From Bacilli bacterium (GTDB taxonomy: Bacteria; Bacillota_I; Bacilli_A; RF39; UBA660): a DNA stretch of 64,000 bases. Below are positions 34,206 to 42,054 of the stretch, one piece after another (position 1 is the first letter of the stretch; each line of letters opens with the position of its first letter). The translations under genes were made by a program, and so were the position numbers. A model generated the notes under the pieces. The model saw only the letters and a program-made list of their open reading frames with translations, was not told the DNA's origin and did not search any database. Where the stretch lies: positions 1-64,000 of the forward strand of contig JAEDNL010000001.1 in assembly GCA_016302505.1 (NCBI GenBank), read 5' to 3'.

Positions 34206-34367
34206 AATAATTTGAAAAAGTCCATATACTTCTATAACTAGTGAGATAATCATTAAGATTACACAAAATACATCATCTATTTCTAAATAACGATTTACTA
34301 ATAATGAACAGACGAGGGCAATGGCACCAATAATTAATGTTATAATACCTTTTTTGTTTTTTTTCAT
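34185..34367 (-). CDS. 60-aa membrane protein
   Basis: The small protein has two membrane segments (residues about 7-24 and 33-53) behind a basic N-terminus (MKKNKKG). GGGGTGAATATTC precedes the ATG. No family recognised. Confidence 0.6.
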   Translation of the reverse strand: MKKNKKGIITLIIGAIALVCSLLVNRYLEIDDVFCVILMIISLVIEVYGLFQIIKDTYNN

Positions 34368-34480
34368 GAATATTCACCCCATCCTTGCTAGCTAAATTAT
34401 ATCAAACAAGTGTTATTTTTTGCAATAATAAAGTTTAAAAAATCTTACTTATGATATACTATTTACAGAGGCGATTATAA

Positions 34481-34888
34481 ATGGCAGAAATAATTAACAA
34501 AGGTGAAATTTTTGATATGAGTCTTGCTACTAACATTATAGATATTGTCTATGTACTTGTATTTAAATCTTATAATGAAATATTTTTAAAATTAAATTAT
34601 GGAACGTATGAATTTGTAACTCTTTATAATGATTTTGATAATATTTTAAAGTATGGTAAAGAAATAGTTACTATTATGAAATATGAAAAGGATTATCCGA
34701 CTTTTGATGATAAAACAGTTTATCGTAAGCATTATGTTATTGATAAAAATTATAATAATTATAAAAATGATAATTTAGAGTTAGTTTTAGTTAATGATTT
34801 AAAAGAAATTTTAGAAAAGAATATGTTTGATAATCCTAGCAATAGAGATAAAACTAAAGAAATGCTTGAAGTTATTGAGTATTTATAA
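34481..34888 (+). CDS. unknown 135-aa protein
   Basis: This soluble protein is rich in Tyr, Asn and Asp. It starts at ATG 34481 after GAGGCGAT, with a -10-like TATACT at about 34457. It has no motif, membrane segment or signal peptide that I can see. It stands alone between a minus-strand unit and the ybaK-htpG operon. Confidence 0.55.
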   Translation: MAEIINKGEIFDMSLATNIIDIVYVLVFKSYNEIFLKLNYGTYEFVTLYNDFDNILKYGKEIVTIMKYEKDYPTFDDKTVYRKHYVIDKNYNNYKNDNLELVLVNDLKEILEKNMFDNPSNRDKTKEMLEVIEYL

Positions 34889-34922
34889 ATTTATAATTTT
34901 GTAATTTTTTTATGCAATAAAC

Positions 34923-34963
34923 TTAGCACTTTATATTGACAAGTGCCAAAAACGTGATATAAT
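34923..34963 (+). promoter_or_regulatory. CIRCE operator (HrcA) and promoter of ybaK-htpG
   Basis: TTAGCACTT-N9-AAGTGCCAA at 34923-34949 matches the HrcA operator CIRCE (canonical TTAGCACTC-N9-GAGTGCTAA) except for the innermost pair and one right-arm base. The -35 (TTGACA, 34936-34941) lies inside it and TATAAT follows at 34958-34963 with a 16-base spacer. The same layout recurs upstream of hsp20. Confidence 0.85.
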
Positions 34964-34986
34964 TTTTTCATGAAAGGTGGATAATT

Positions 34987-35460
34987 ATGTCATTAATTAA
35001 AGTTAAGGAATATTTAAAACAATACGGAATAGAAAATAGAATAGTAGAACTTGATGAATCTAGTGCATCAGTTAAAGAAGCTGCGCATGCGTTACATACA
35101 ACTGAAGCTGCGATAGCAAAGAGTATAGCCATGATGATTGATAATGAGCCATCAATTATAGTTCTTGCTGGAGATATGAAATTAGATAATCATAAATTTA
35201 AAGAGGAGTTTCATGTAAAGGCAAAGATGTTACCATTTGAAGAAACAGAAGCAATTGTTGGTCATGCGCCAGGTGGAGTTTGTCCTTTTGGTGTAAATGA
35301 AAACGTAAAGATTTATTTAGATGAATCACTTAAAGCACATGATTTTGTATATCCAGCTTGTGGAAGCTCTAATTCAGCAATTAAACTTTCTTTAGATGAA
35401 CTAGAAAAAATTTCAAAACCAGTAAAATGGGTAAATGTTGGCAAAGGAAAGGATGAATAG
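34987..35460 (+). CDS. ybaK: YbaK/ProX-type aminoacyl-tRNA deacylase
   Basis: This 157-aa YbaK/EbsC-family protein hydrolyses mischarged tRNA (Cys-tRNA-Pro or Ala-tRNA-Pro types). Recognisable segments are TEAAIAKSIAMMID, the conserved lysine region (AKSI), VGHAPGGVCPFGV and YPACGSSNSAIKL. It is the first gene behind a CIRCE site and runs into htpG without a gap, so tRNA editing may be induced by heat or protein damage here. The ATG follows AAAGGTGG. Confidence 0.88.
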   Translation: MSLIKVKEYLKQYGIENRIVELDESSASVKEAAHALHTTEAAIAKSIAMMIDNEPSIIVLAGDMKLDNHKFKEEFHVKAKMLPFEETEAIVGHAPGGVCPFGVNENVKIYLDESLKAHDFVYPACGSSNSAIKLSLDELEKISKPVKWVNVGKGKDE

Positions 35461-35461
35461 A

Positions 35462-37345
35462 ATGAAAAAGAAAGAGTTTAAGAGTTCATCAAAAAGAGTA
35501 CTTGATTTGATGATTAATTCAATATATACAAATAAAGAGATTTTTTTAAGAGAATTAATTAGTAATGCTAGTGATGCTGAAGACAAACTAGTGTTTAAGG
35601 CGCTTACTGATTCTTCTATAAAAACTGCATCAAGTGATTTAAAGATAGTTATTGAAAGAGATAAAGATGCGAGAATTTTAAAAATTACTGATAATGGTAT
35701 TGGTATGGATGAAAAAGAATTAGAAGAAAATTTAGGTACAATCGCAGAGTCTGGTTCTTTAAAATTTAAAGAAGAAAATAAGGATCAGAATGATACTTCA
35801 ATAATAGGTCAGTTTGGTGTTGGCTTTTATTCAGCTTTTATGATAGCTAAAAAGGTTGAAGTGCTTAGTAAAAAATATAATTCAGAAAAAGCATATAAAT
35901 GGGTAAGCGAAGGCACTGATGGTTATACAATTGATGAGTGCGATAAAAAAGATATCGGGACAACTATCATTATGCATTTAAAAGATGATACTGAAGATGA
36001 AAAGTATTCTGAATATTTAGAAGAGTATACTATTAGAAATATAGTTACAAAGTATAGCGATTATATTAAATATCCAATTATGATGGAAGTAGAAAATTCA
36101 AGACTTAAAGATGGGTCTAAAGATGAATATGAAACTTTTAAAGAAATGGTTACTTTAAATACTATGGTACCATTATGGAAGAAAGCTAAGAAAGATATAA
36201 CTGAAGAAGAGTATAATAATTTTTATTCATCAAGATTTGGAGATTATGATAAACCATTGAAAGTGATTCATACTAATGCTGAAGGTTTGACTAGTTATAA
36301 AGCACTTTTATTTGTACCAAGTCATGCACCATTCGATTATTATTATAAAGAATATAAAAGAGGATTAGAACTTTATACTAATGGCGTTCTTATTATGGAT
36401 AAGTGTGAAGAACTGGTTCCTGAGTATTATAGTTTTGTAAAAGGTGTAGTTGATACTGATGATTTATCTTTAAATATATCTAGAGAAACGTTACAAAATG
36501 ATAGACATGTAATTGCTATTGCTAAAGCTTTAGAAAGTAAAATTCATAGTGAACTTAAGGATATGCTAGAAAATGATTTTGAAAATTATAAAAAATTCTT
36601 TGAGGCTTTTGGATCACAAATTAAATATGGTATTTATAGTACTTATGGTATGAATAAAGATAAATTACAAGATTTATTAGTTTTCTATTCTCATGAAAAA
36701 CAAGATTTAATAACCCTTGATGAGTATGTAAAGAATATGAAAGATGGTCAAGAAGAAATATATTATGCTACTGGTGAAACTACTGATAAAATAGATGGAT
36801 TACCACAGGTTGAACAGATTAAAAATAAAGGCTTTGATATTTTATATTTGACTAATTATCTAGATGAGTTTACAGTTAATGCTTTAAGAGAGTTTGATGG
36901 TAAGAAATTTAAGAATGCTGCTGATAGTTCATTAGATTTAGAAACTGAAGAAGAGAAGAAAGAAATTAATAAAATTAATGAAGATAACAAAGATATGTTA
37001 AAAGAAATAAAAGAAGCGATAGGCGATGATATTGCTGATGTAAGATTTACTAAAAAGTTGGTTAATCATCCAGTTTGTTTAACTAGTGAAGGTGATATTA
37101 GTGCTTCTATGGAAAAAGTTATTAATGCAATGCCTACTGATGAAAAAGTAAATGCTAAGCTAGTATTAGAAATTAATGAAAGTCATAGTATTTGTAATAA
37201 GTTAAAGGAATTATATAAAACTGATAAAGAAGAGTTAAAGAAATATGCGAAGATTTTATATAGTGAAGCAAGACTTATTGAGGGATTATCAATTGAAAAT
37301 CCAACACAGATTTCTAATTTGATTTGTGAGATAATGGCAAAGTAA
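35462..37345 (+). CDS. htpG: chaperone HtpG (Hsp90)
   Basis: The protein is 627 aa from ATG 35462 (an ATG at 35453 overlapping the ybaK stop is also possible). The GHKL ATPase domain shows LRELISNASDAEDK, ITDNGIGMDEKEL and GQFGVGFYSAFMIA; the middle domain has LYTNGVLIMD and LNISRETLQ. Near full length for bacterial Hsp90. HtpG in B. subtilis is not under HrcA, so control by the CIRCE site upstream of ybaK is notable. A terminator follows. Confidence 0.95.
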   Translation: MKKKEFKSSSKRVLDLMINSIYTNKEIFLRELISNASDAEDKLVFKALTDSSIKTASSDLKIVIERDKDARILKITDNGIGMDEKELEENLGTIAESGSLKFKEENKDQNDTSIIGQFGVGFYSAFMIAKKVEVLSKKYNSEKAYKWVSEGTDGYTIDECDKKDIGTTIIMHLKDDTEDEKYSEYLEEYTIRNIVTKYSDYIKYPIMMEVENSRLKDGSKDEYETFKEMVTLNTMVPLWKKAKKDITEEEYNNFYSSRFGDYDKPLKVIHTNAEGLTSYKALLFVPSHAPFDYYYKEYKRGLELYTNGVLIMDKCEELVPEYYSFVKGVVDTDDLSLNISRETLQNDRHVIAIAKALESKIHSELKDMLENDFENYKKFFEAFGSQIKYGIYSTYGMNKDKLQDLLVFYSHEKQDLITLDEYVKNMKDGQEEIYYATGETTDKIDGLPQVEQIKNKGFDILYLTNYLDEFTVNALREFDGKKFKNAADSSLDLETEEEKKEINKINEDNKDMLKEIKEAIGDDIADVRFTKKLVNHPVCLTSEGDISASMEKVINAMPTDEKVNAKLVLEINESHSICNKLKELYKTDKEELKKYAKILYSEARLIEGLSIENPTQISNLICEIMAK

Positions 37346-37368
37346 AGCAGTTAGAGCTGCTTTTTTTT
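37345..37368 (+). terminator. htpG terminator
   Basis: AAGCAG pairs with CTGCTT, followed by eight T. Confidence 0.75.
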
Positions 37369-37380
37369 GAGAACAAATAA

Positions 37381-37406
37381 AAAAGACTAAATTAATAGCC
37401 TTTAGT
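37381..37406 (-). terminator. terminator of the cysteine-rich protein gene
   Basis: ACTAAA at 37386-37391 pairs with TTTAGT at 37401-37406; the minus-strand transcript continues as CTTTTTT. It overlaps the stop codon. Confidence 0.55.
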
Positions 37407-37815
37407 TTCCACAACAAGTACGACGTACAGGTTTATTACAATAGCATCTTCCGGTGATTTGACATGGAGTAAATTCTACTGTTACAAAGCAACTTTCTTC
37501 ATTTAAGCAAGGACATGTATTTTCGTTAGGGATAATTTCACATGTTCCTTCCAAAGTTACGACTTCTACTTTGTTATTGCATCTATTTGTGATTTGGCAA
37601 CAACAATGATTATCGTTTTGAATTAGTTCAGCTAAGTGTCCGTCTACGCAAGTTTCAAATAATAGTTTTATATTTCCGCAAAAGCAATCGCTATCATAGA
37701 TGATTGGTGTACAAAATGGAGTGCCGTTATCACATAAAGTTAGAGTACATAAATCATTATTTTGAATTATTTTCATTGCTTCTTGCATTTTTAATCTTGT
37801 AAAATTTGTGTTCAT
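37402..37815 (-). CDS. cysteine-rich pyridoxamine-phosphate-oxidase-fold protein
   Basis: The protein is 137 aa from ATG 37815, set by GGGAGGAATT. The pattern LCTLTLCDNGTPFCTPIIY followed by LLFETCVDGHLAELI resembles the split-barrel flavin-binding family (PNPOx, NimA-like). It has 19 cysteines (about 14%), including CCC, CPC, CYC and CC pairs, many in places where the family has Ala, Val or Gly. It may bind metal or be redox-active; most relatives bind flavin. The product is cytoplasmic by lack of a signal peptide. Confidence 0.75.
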   Translation of the reverse strand: MNTNFTRLKMQEAMKIIQNNDLCTLTLCDNGTPFCTPIIYDSDCFCGNIKLLFETCVDGHLAELIQNDNHCCCQITNRCNNKVEVVTLEGTCEIIPNENTCPCLNEESCFVTVEFTPCQITGRCYCNKPVRRTCCGN

Positions 37816-37946
37816 AATTCCTCCCACTTTATTTTATGTAGGACTGCTTTTTAGACATAATGTAAATGACCTAGTTTTTAAGCGTTAATATATTAGTGAT
37901 GAATTTTTTACTTGAAATTGGTATAATATAGTTAGGAGTGGTTAGG

Positions 37947-38288
37947 ATGTATTGTACAAATTGTGGAAATAAATTAAATGGAGATGCTTATTGTTCTAAT
38001 TGTGGAAAACAGATTAAGACTCATAGTAGTTTTGGTTTTGGCGTTCTTGGTTTTTTCTTTCCAGTAATAGGACTAATTTTGTTTTGCGTGTGGATAGGTA
38101 GTAGAAAGAAAGATGCTAAAAGTGCGATAATTGGAGCGATTATAGGTTTTATTTTGCATGTTATTTTATATTTATTTATATTTTATTTTGTTGTGAGCAT
38201 AATTGATAATACTGATTGTTTTTCGGTTTGTAATGGCCATTTTGAGTATAGAGATGGTGTGTGTATTTGTCAGGATGCTGTTTATTAA
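37947..38288 (+). CDS. zinc-ribbon membrane protein
   Basis: The 113-aa protein starts with an N-terminal zinc ribbon (YCTNCGNKLN...YCSNCGKQ), then two membrane segments (about 30-48 and 60-85) and a C-terminal tail with four Cys (CFSVCNGHFEYRDGVCIC). AGGAGTGG precedes the ATG. This zinc_ribbon_2 plus membrane layout is common and functionally unassigned. Confidence 0.7.
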   Translation: MYCTNCGNKLNGDAYCSNCGKQIKTHSSFGFGVLGFFFPVIGLILFCVWIGSRKKDAKSAIIGAIIGFILHVILYLFIFYFVVSIIDNTDCFSVCNGHFEYRDGVCICQDAVY

Positions 38289-38366
38289 CATTTTATAATT
38301 AGATGATCTTTTATTTACTTTAGTGCTCTTTTAGTATATAATAATTATCTTGTTAGGTGGTACAAA

Positions 38367-39353
38367 ATGAAAAAAAGCAGTAGAGCACTTAATTTAATGT
38401 TTAGATTTTATAAGGAGCATAATTTTGATCCTTTTCATTTTTTAATGGTTGGAGATTTACTTGCTAGTTATGATTTTGATGATAATTTAGTTGCTAGTGG
38501 TTATTTACTTCCTTTAATTAGAAATAAGATTTTTGATGCTTGTGAATTATCTAGTTTAGTTGGCGGGGATGTTTCTAGTATATTATTATTAAGCACAATT
38601 CCTAAGGATATGAGTGATATTAAATTAAAAAAGTTTATTTCAGATTTACCAGATAGAGTAAAATGCTTGATTTGTGCGGATTTAATAGTTAGCTTAAAAA
38701 ACGAACACGAATTGGATTTAGATTATTATTATTTACTATTTGATGCTTTGAAAAATGATTTTGATAATTTTATTATTAACTATTTATATTTTGCTTTATT
38801 AGATTATCAAAATGGTACTATAAGTAGTAGTCAAGAGGTAAAATTTGCTTCACTAAATGAGACACTAAGTAGTTTAAAACCATATGTTTTATTAATTGGT
38901 GAAGGAATTGATTCTTTTGATAGTTTCTTTTCTGAACTGTTTGTTAACGATTTTTTGATTAGAGTAGGGACTGAACCGTATAGAAGAGGAATTTCTTTAG
39001 AAGAAAGAAATAGACTTATTAGTTATGCTTTGGATGATAGTCTTTTTTATCAAATGTTTGGTGATAGAAGGATTGTACTCCTTCATGAAGATGTTTATGA
39101 TAGATTAGTGTGGTTAAAAATTTTGGTTAATAGAAAAGAGTATACTTTACTTGATATTAACAAATACTTTAAGAATAGTGCGGTTCTTTTAAAAAAGAAC
39201 ATGAATTTTTGTTATTTTGATTTTATGCAATCTATTGATGTAAATATTGATGTGAAAAGTGCTGATTTTGAAGTTGATGTTGCTTCTTTGTTTTTGCCAA
39301 TAATGAGTGTTAAGAGTTTATTACTACTAAAAGCTAAAATAAAAAATAAATAA
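38367..39353 (+). CDS. unknown 328-aa protein, possibly degenerate HD plus thymidylate-kinase-like domains
   Basis: No intact motif is present. Residues about 1-130 resemble a (p)ppGpp-hydrolase-like HD fold in spacing (FHFLMVGDLLASYDFDDNL then GYLLPLI) but lack the HD pair. Residues about 170-290 (VLLIGEGIDSFDSFF, VGTEPYRRGISLEERNRL, SLFYQMFGDRRIVLLHED) recall a nucleotide kinase with the P-loop lost. Both readings are weak. It stands alone, with GGTGG before the ATG, and ends at a bidirectional terminator. Confidence 0.6.
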   Translation: MKKSSRALNLMFRFYKEHNFDPFHFLMVGDLLASYDFDDNLVASGYLLPLIRNKIFDACELSSLVGGDVSSILLLSTIPKDMSDIKLKKFISDLPDRVKCLICADLIVSLKNEHELDLDYYYLLFDALKNDFDNFIINYLYFALLDYQNGTISSSQEVKFASLNETLSSLKPYVLLIGEGIDSFDSFFSELFVNDFLIRVGTEPYRRGISLEERNRLISYALDDSLFYQMFGDRRIVLLHEDVYDRLVWLKILVNRKEYTLLDINKYFKNSAVLLKKNMNFCYFDFMQSIDVNIDVKSADFEVDVASLFLPIMSVKSLLLLKAKIKNK

Positions 39354-39380
39354 GAATCGGGTATCTCGGTTCTTATTTAT
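39348..39380. terminator. bidirectional terminator between converging genes
   Basis: A stem of about 12 pairs, AAATAAGAATCG with CGGTTCTTATTT, allowing one G-U, lies across the ends of both genes. Confidence 0.7.
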
Positions 39381-39636
39381 TTGTGTTTTCATAGTAGTTG
39401 CGTTCTGATAATTCGTCTAATACTATGTTTAAATCTTCGTCTAAAGTTTCTTCATAAATTTCTTCGGCAACGTAAATTATATCTTTTAATTTTGTGTAAA
39501 GACTTGGGTCTATATCAAACCTTTTTAATACTTCAATTTGATAATTGGTTAGTGTGATGTAGTCGTTAACTTTTTGAGTTTTGTACTGATCTATATTTAT
39601 GTCATTTAATAGAGATTCTATTTTAGAATTATTCAT
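39373..39636 (-). CDS. unknown 87-aa acidic protein
   Basis: The small soluble helical protein is acidic (EEIYEETLDEDLNIVLDEL). It overlaps the end of the upstream membrane-protein gene by eight bases, so both are translated together. No family recognised. Confidence 0.6.
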   Translation of the reverse strand: MNNSKIESLLNDINIDQYKTQKVNDYITLTNYQIEVLKRFDIDPSLYTKLKDIIYVAEEIYEETLDEDLNIVLDELSERNYYENTNK

Positions 39637-40177
39637 TTTCGTTTACCAGTTCGTAAGTTGTACCACCATAGTTAATAACTAGTGTGCGGTTGTTAAACTT
39701 ACCTAAGAAAGTTTCATTTGTTTCGGTTGTAAATGTATAAGAATTTTGAGCTATATCATAAGTAAATGAGCCAGTTAATGCTTGTTTAGTACAAACGTTG
39801 TCAAATATAACAAAATTAAATGTGTTTTCTTGATTGTTGATTTCTATCTCTGTGGTACCTAAAGAGCATGTTGTTGATTTTGCTTTATAGTATACAGAGT
39901 TTTCATTTCTTTTCTTGGTGGTTGTCGTTGTTGTTGATATTTGATCCATTGGAATAATTGGGTTTTCATTTTTTATTTCAAATGGATTCGGTAAGATGCC
40001 CTTACTCATTAAAAAATAAATACCAAAGACGATAATAATTAATATAAGCAAAGATGATAAAAAGTTGATAATTTTGTTAGCTTTTTTTTCTTGGTTTGGG
40101 TCAGGTAATTTAATTTCTTCTTCTTTTATTAATTTCTTTTTTAATTCAATGTTTTCATTGTTTGGTTCATTTTTCAT
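39629..40177 (-). CDS. single-pass membrane protein of unknown function
   Basis: This 182-aa protein has a charged cytoplasmic N-terminus (about 1-35), one membrane segment (NFLSSLLILIIIVFGIYFL), a Thr-run linker and an extracellular domain of about 85 residues with two Cys (TTCSLG and DNVCTK) that may form a disulfide. It is anchored like the VanY-type protein. AGGAGCTC precedes the ATG. Confidence 0.6.
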   Translation of the reverse strand: MKNEPNNENIELKKKLIKEEEIKLPDPNQEKKANKIINFLSSLLILIIIVFGIYFLMSKGILPNPFEIKNENPIIPMDQISTTTTTTKKRNENSVYYKAKSTTCSLGTTEIEINNQENTFNFVIFDNVCTKQALTGSFTYDIAQNSYTFTTETNETFLGKFNNRTLVINYGGTTYELVNENE

Positions 40178-40308
40178 ATGAGCTCCTTTTTATACTTTTA
40201 TTATTAAAATTAATTATATCATTTTTTACTTGCTCAATCAACAATTCTTTTGCTCTTTAAATACGAAAAAAAGTATGGTAAAATGATTATTGTAAAGAAG
40301 GTGATAGA

Positions 40309-42054
40309 ATGAGTGCTGTTGCGATGTTTTTAGAAGAACTTCAAAAGAGAATAGATAGTGCTGCTTTACAAAAAACAAGTTATGATAATAAGCGAAATGC
40401 TTTAATTGAAATAGATAATATTATTCTAACGTATGGGTTAGATAAGAAAATGATTACTAGTGCTGATTTAGGAACACTAGCAAGCACTAATATTGTTCAT
40501 TTAGATAAACTTTTGGATTTTACATCAATTGCTACTGAACCCGGTGATAGGAATCTAATTAAGAATTATCTTGCTGTTTTAGAGCTTGATAGAAGAATAA
40601 GAGGAAAATATGAAGGTGTGGGAATGGAACCTTCTATTATAAGAACTAAAGAATATATAGATAGAGTTGCGATGGAAGTTACTCAAAATTTAGCTGTATG
40701 TTTAAAAAAGGAAAGAGAAGTATCAGAAAGAGAAAAAGAGATGCTTGACTTACCTAGAAATGTTTTGGCTTTGTTTAAAAATGGAGTTTTGACAAAACCA
40801 ATATTTGATTTTAGTGATATTGATAAATTGTCTCTTGGAATGCCTTCTAAAGAAAGAGGCGAATTAAAATTAGAGTTATATGTTCAAAGTTATAATTTAG
40901 TCGCTTTTAAAATGAGTAAAGAAGATGAACTTTTTTTAAATAAATTTAAAGAAATTGTGAGTACTAAAAAGAAAAAATATGCAGCTGCTTATGAAAAAAT
41001 AGTTAATGAAGATATAAATTTTAGTGATATGGATGCTGCTATTTCACTTTTTGAAGAACAATATGGTCTTAGTTTTGCAGATGCTAAAGGTGCGGTAACG
41101 GTTTTGCTGTTGGAAAAAAATATAACTGATTATGAAAATACGTTAAGAAGAGCTGATGTTCCTGAAAACTTTAAGAAGGAAATGATTCAGACAATTAAAG
41201 ATGAAATGGAAAGTGTTTTGGCATTTTCTCGTAAACATGAAAAAACTAAAAAAGTAGAGGTTGAGGAAAATACAGAACTATCTAATAGTAAACTTTTACT
41301 AGATGAACACATTAAAGAGGCAGAAGGCATTATAAAAGCAGAAGATGCTTTGATTAAAAATGTAGATGGTGAAAAACTAGGAATGTTTCTTGCTCAAAGT
41401 GCGAGTGAAGACACCAAAGAAGCCTTAACTTATAGACTTGCCTCTATTTTAATTAGTTTAGTTAATGTTTTAAATGCGATTAAAGATAAAGAAAAATTAT
41501 TAGAAGATGATGAAAATGCCTTAATAAGAGAACGAAAAGAAGCGATTGGGAAGATAAATGATTGTATTGAAACTTATAGAGTATTAAGAAAGCAAGAACC
41601 TTTAGAGAAAATTCCTGAGAAAGAAGAAGATATTTCGTTTAAAGTATTATATTTGACTGATAATAGTGGAAAAGATTATTTTTCAGCAATTACTGCTGGT
41701 CAAGAAAAAAAATATATTAGTGATGTATCAAAGTTAGTTCATAAGTTGGAACAAGGTATGTTTGCAGGTAGTGAGAAGTGTGAAGGGTATAGCCAACCAA
41801 TTTATAGACTTGCTTCAAAAAAGAGTAGAATTATATATATGAGATTAGCTAATAATTATATTTTAGTGCTTGCTCCTGCGATAAAAAGTGAGGAAACTAA
41901 GAGTGTTTTAGATAAAATTGTTAGAAACAGTGATAGAATTGATTATTTTATTAAAACTGCTAAAGATGAAAGTGTAGCATCAGTGTTGTATGATGAACAG
42001 GCTAGTATAAGACAGAGTTTAAAAGCAAATGATGTAGTAAAGAAGGTAATGTAA
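40309..42054 (+). CDS. large unknown protein with RelE-like C-terminal region
   Basis: The first 430 or so residues of this 581-aa protein are helical and charged, with coiled-coil stretches. The last ~130 residues (DYFSAITAGQEKKYISDVSKL, GYSQPIYRLASKKSRIIYMRL, NYILVLAPAIK) have the order of a RelE/ParE-type fold: helix, strand with basic residues, then I-x-Y-strand. Whether it is active is unknown. It heads a tightly packed operon of three (TAATG overlap with the next). AAGGTGAT precedes the ATG. Confidence 0.6.
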   Translation: MSAVAMFLEELQKRIDSAALQKTSYDNKRNALIEIDNIILTYGLDKKMITSADLGTLASTNIVHLDKLLDFTSIATEPGDRNLIKNYLAVLELDRRIRGKYEGVGMEPSIIRTKEYIDRVAMEVTQNLAVCLKKEREVSEREKEMLDLPRNVLALFKNGVLTKPIFDFSDIDKLSLGMPSKERGELKLELYVQSYNLVAFKMSKEDELFLNKFKEIVSTKKKKYAAAYEKIVNEDINFSDMDAAISLFEEQYGLSFADAKGAVTVLLLEKNITDYENTLRRADVPENFKKEMIQTIKDEMESVLAFSRKHEKTKKVEVEENTELSNSKLLLDEHIKEAEGIIKAEDALIKNVDGEKLGMFLAQSASEDTKEALTYRLASILISLVNVLNAIKDKEKLLEDDENALIRERKEAIGKINDCIETYRVLRKQEPLEKIPEKEEDISFKVLYLTDNSGKDYFSAITAGQEKKYISDVSKLVHKLEQGMFAGSEKCEGYSQPIYRLASKKSRIIYMRLANNYILVLAPAIKSEETKSVLDKIVRNSDRIDYFIKTAKDESVASVLYDEQASIRQSLKANDVVKKVM

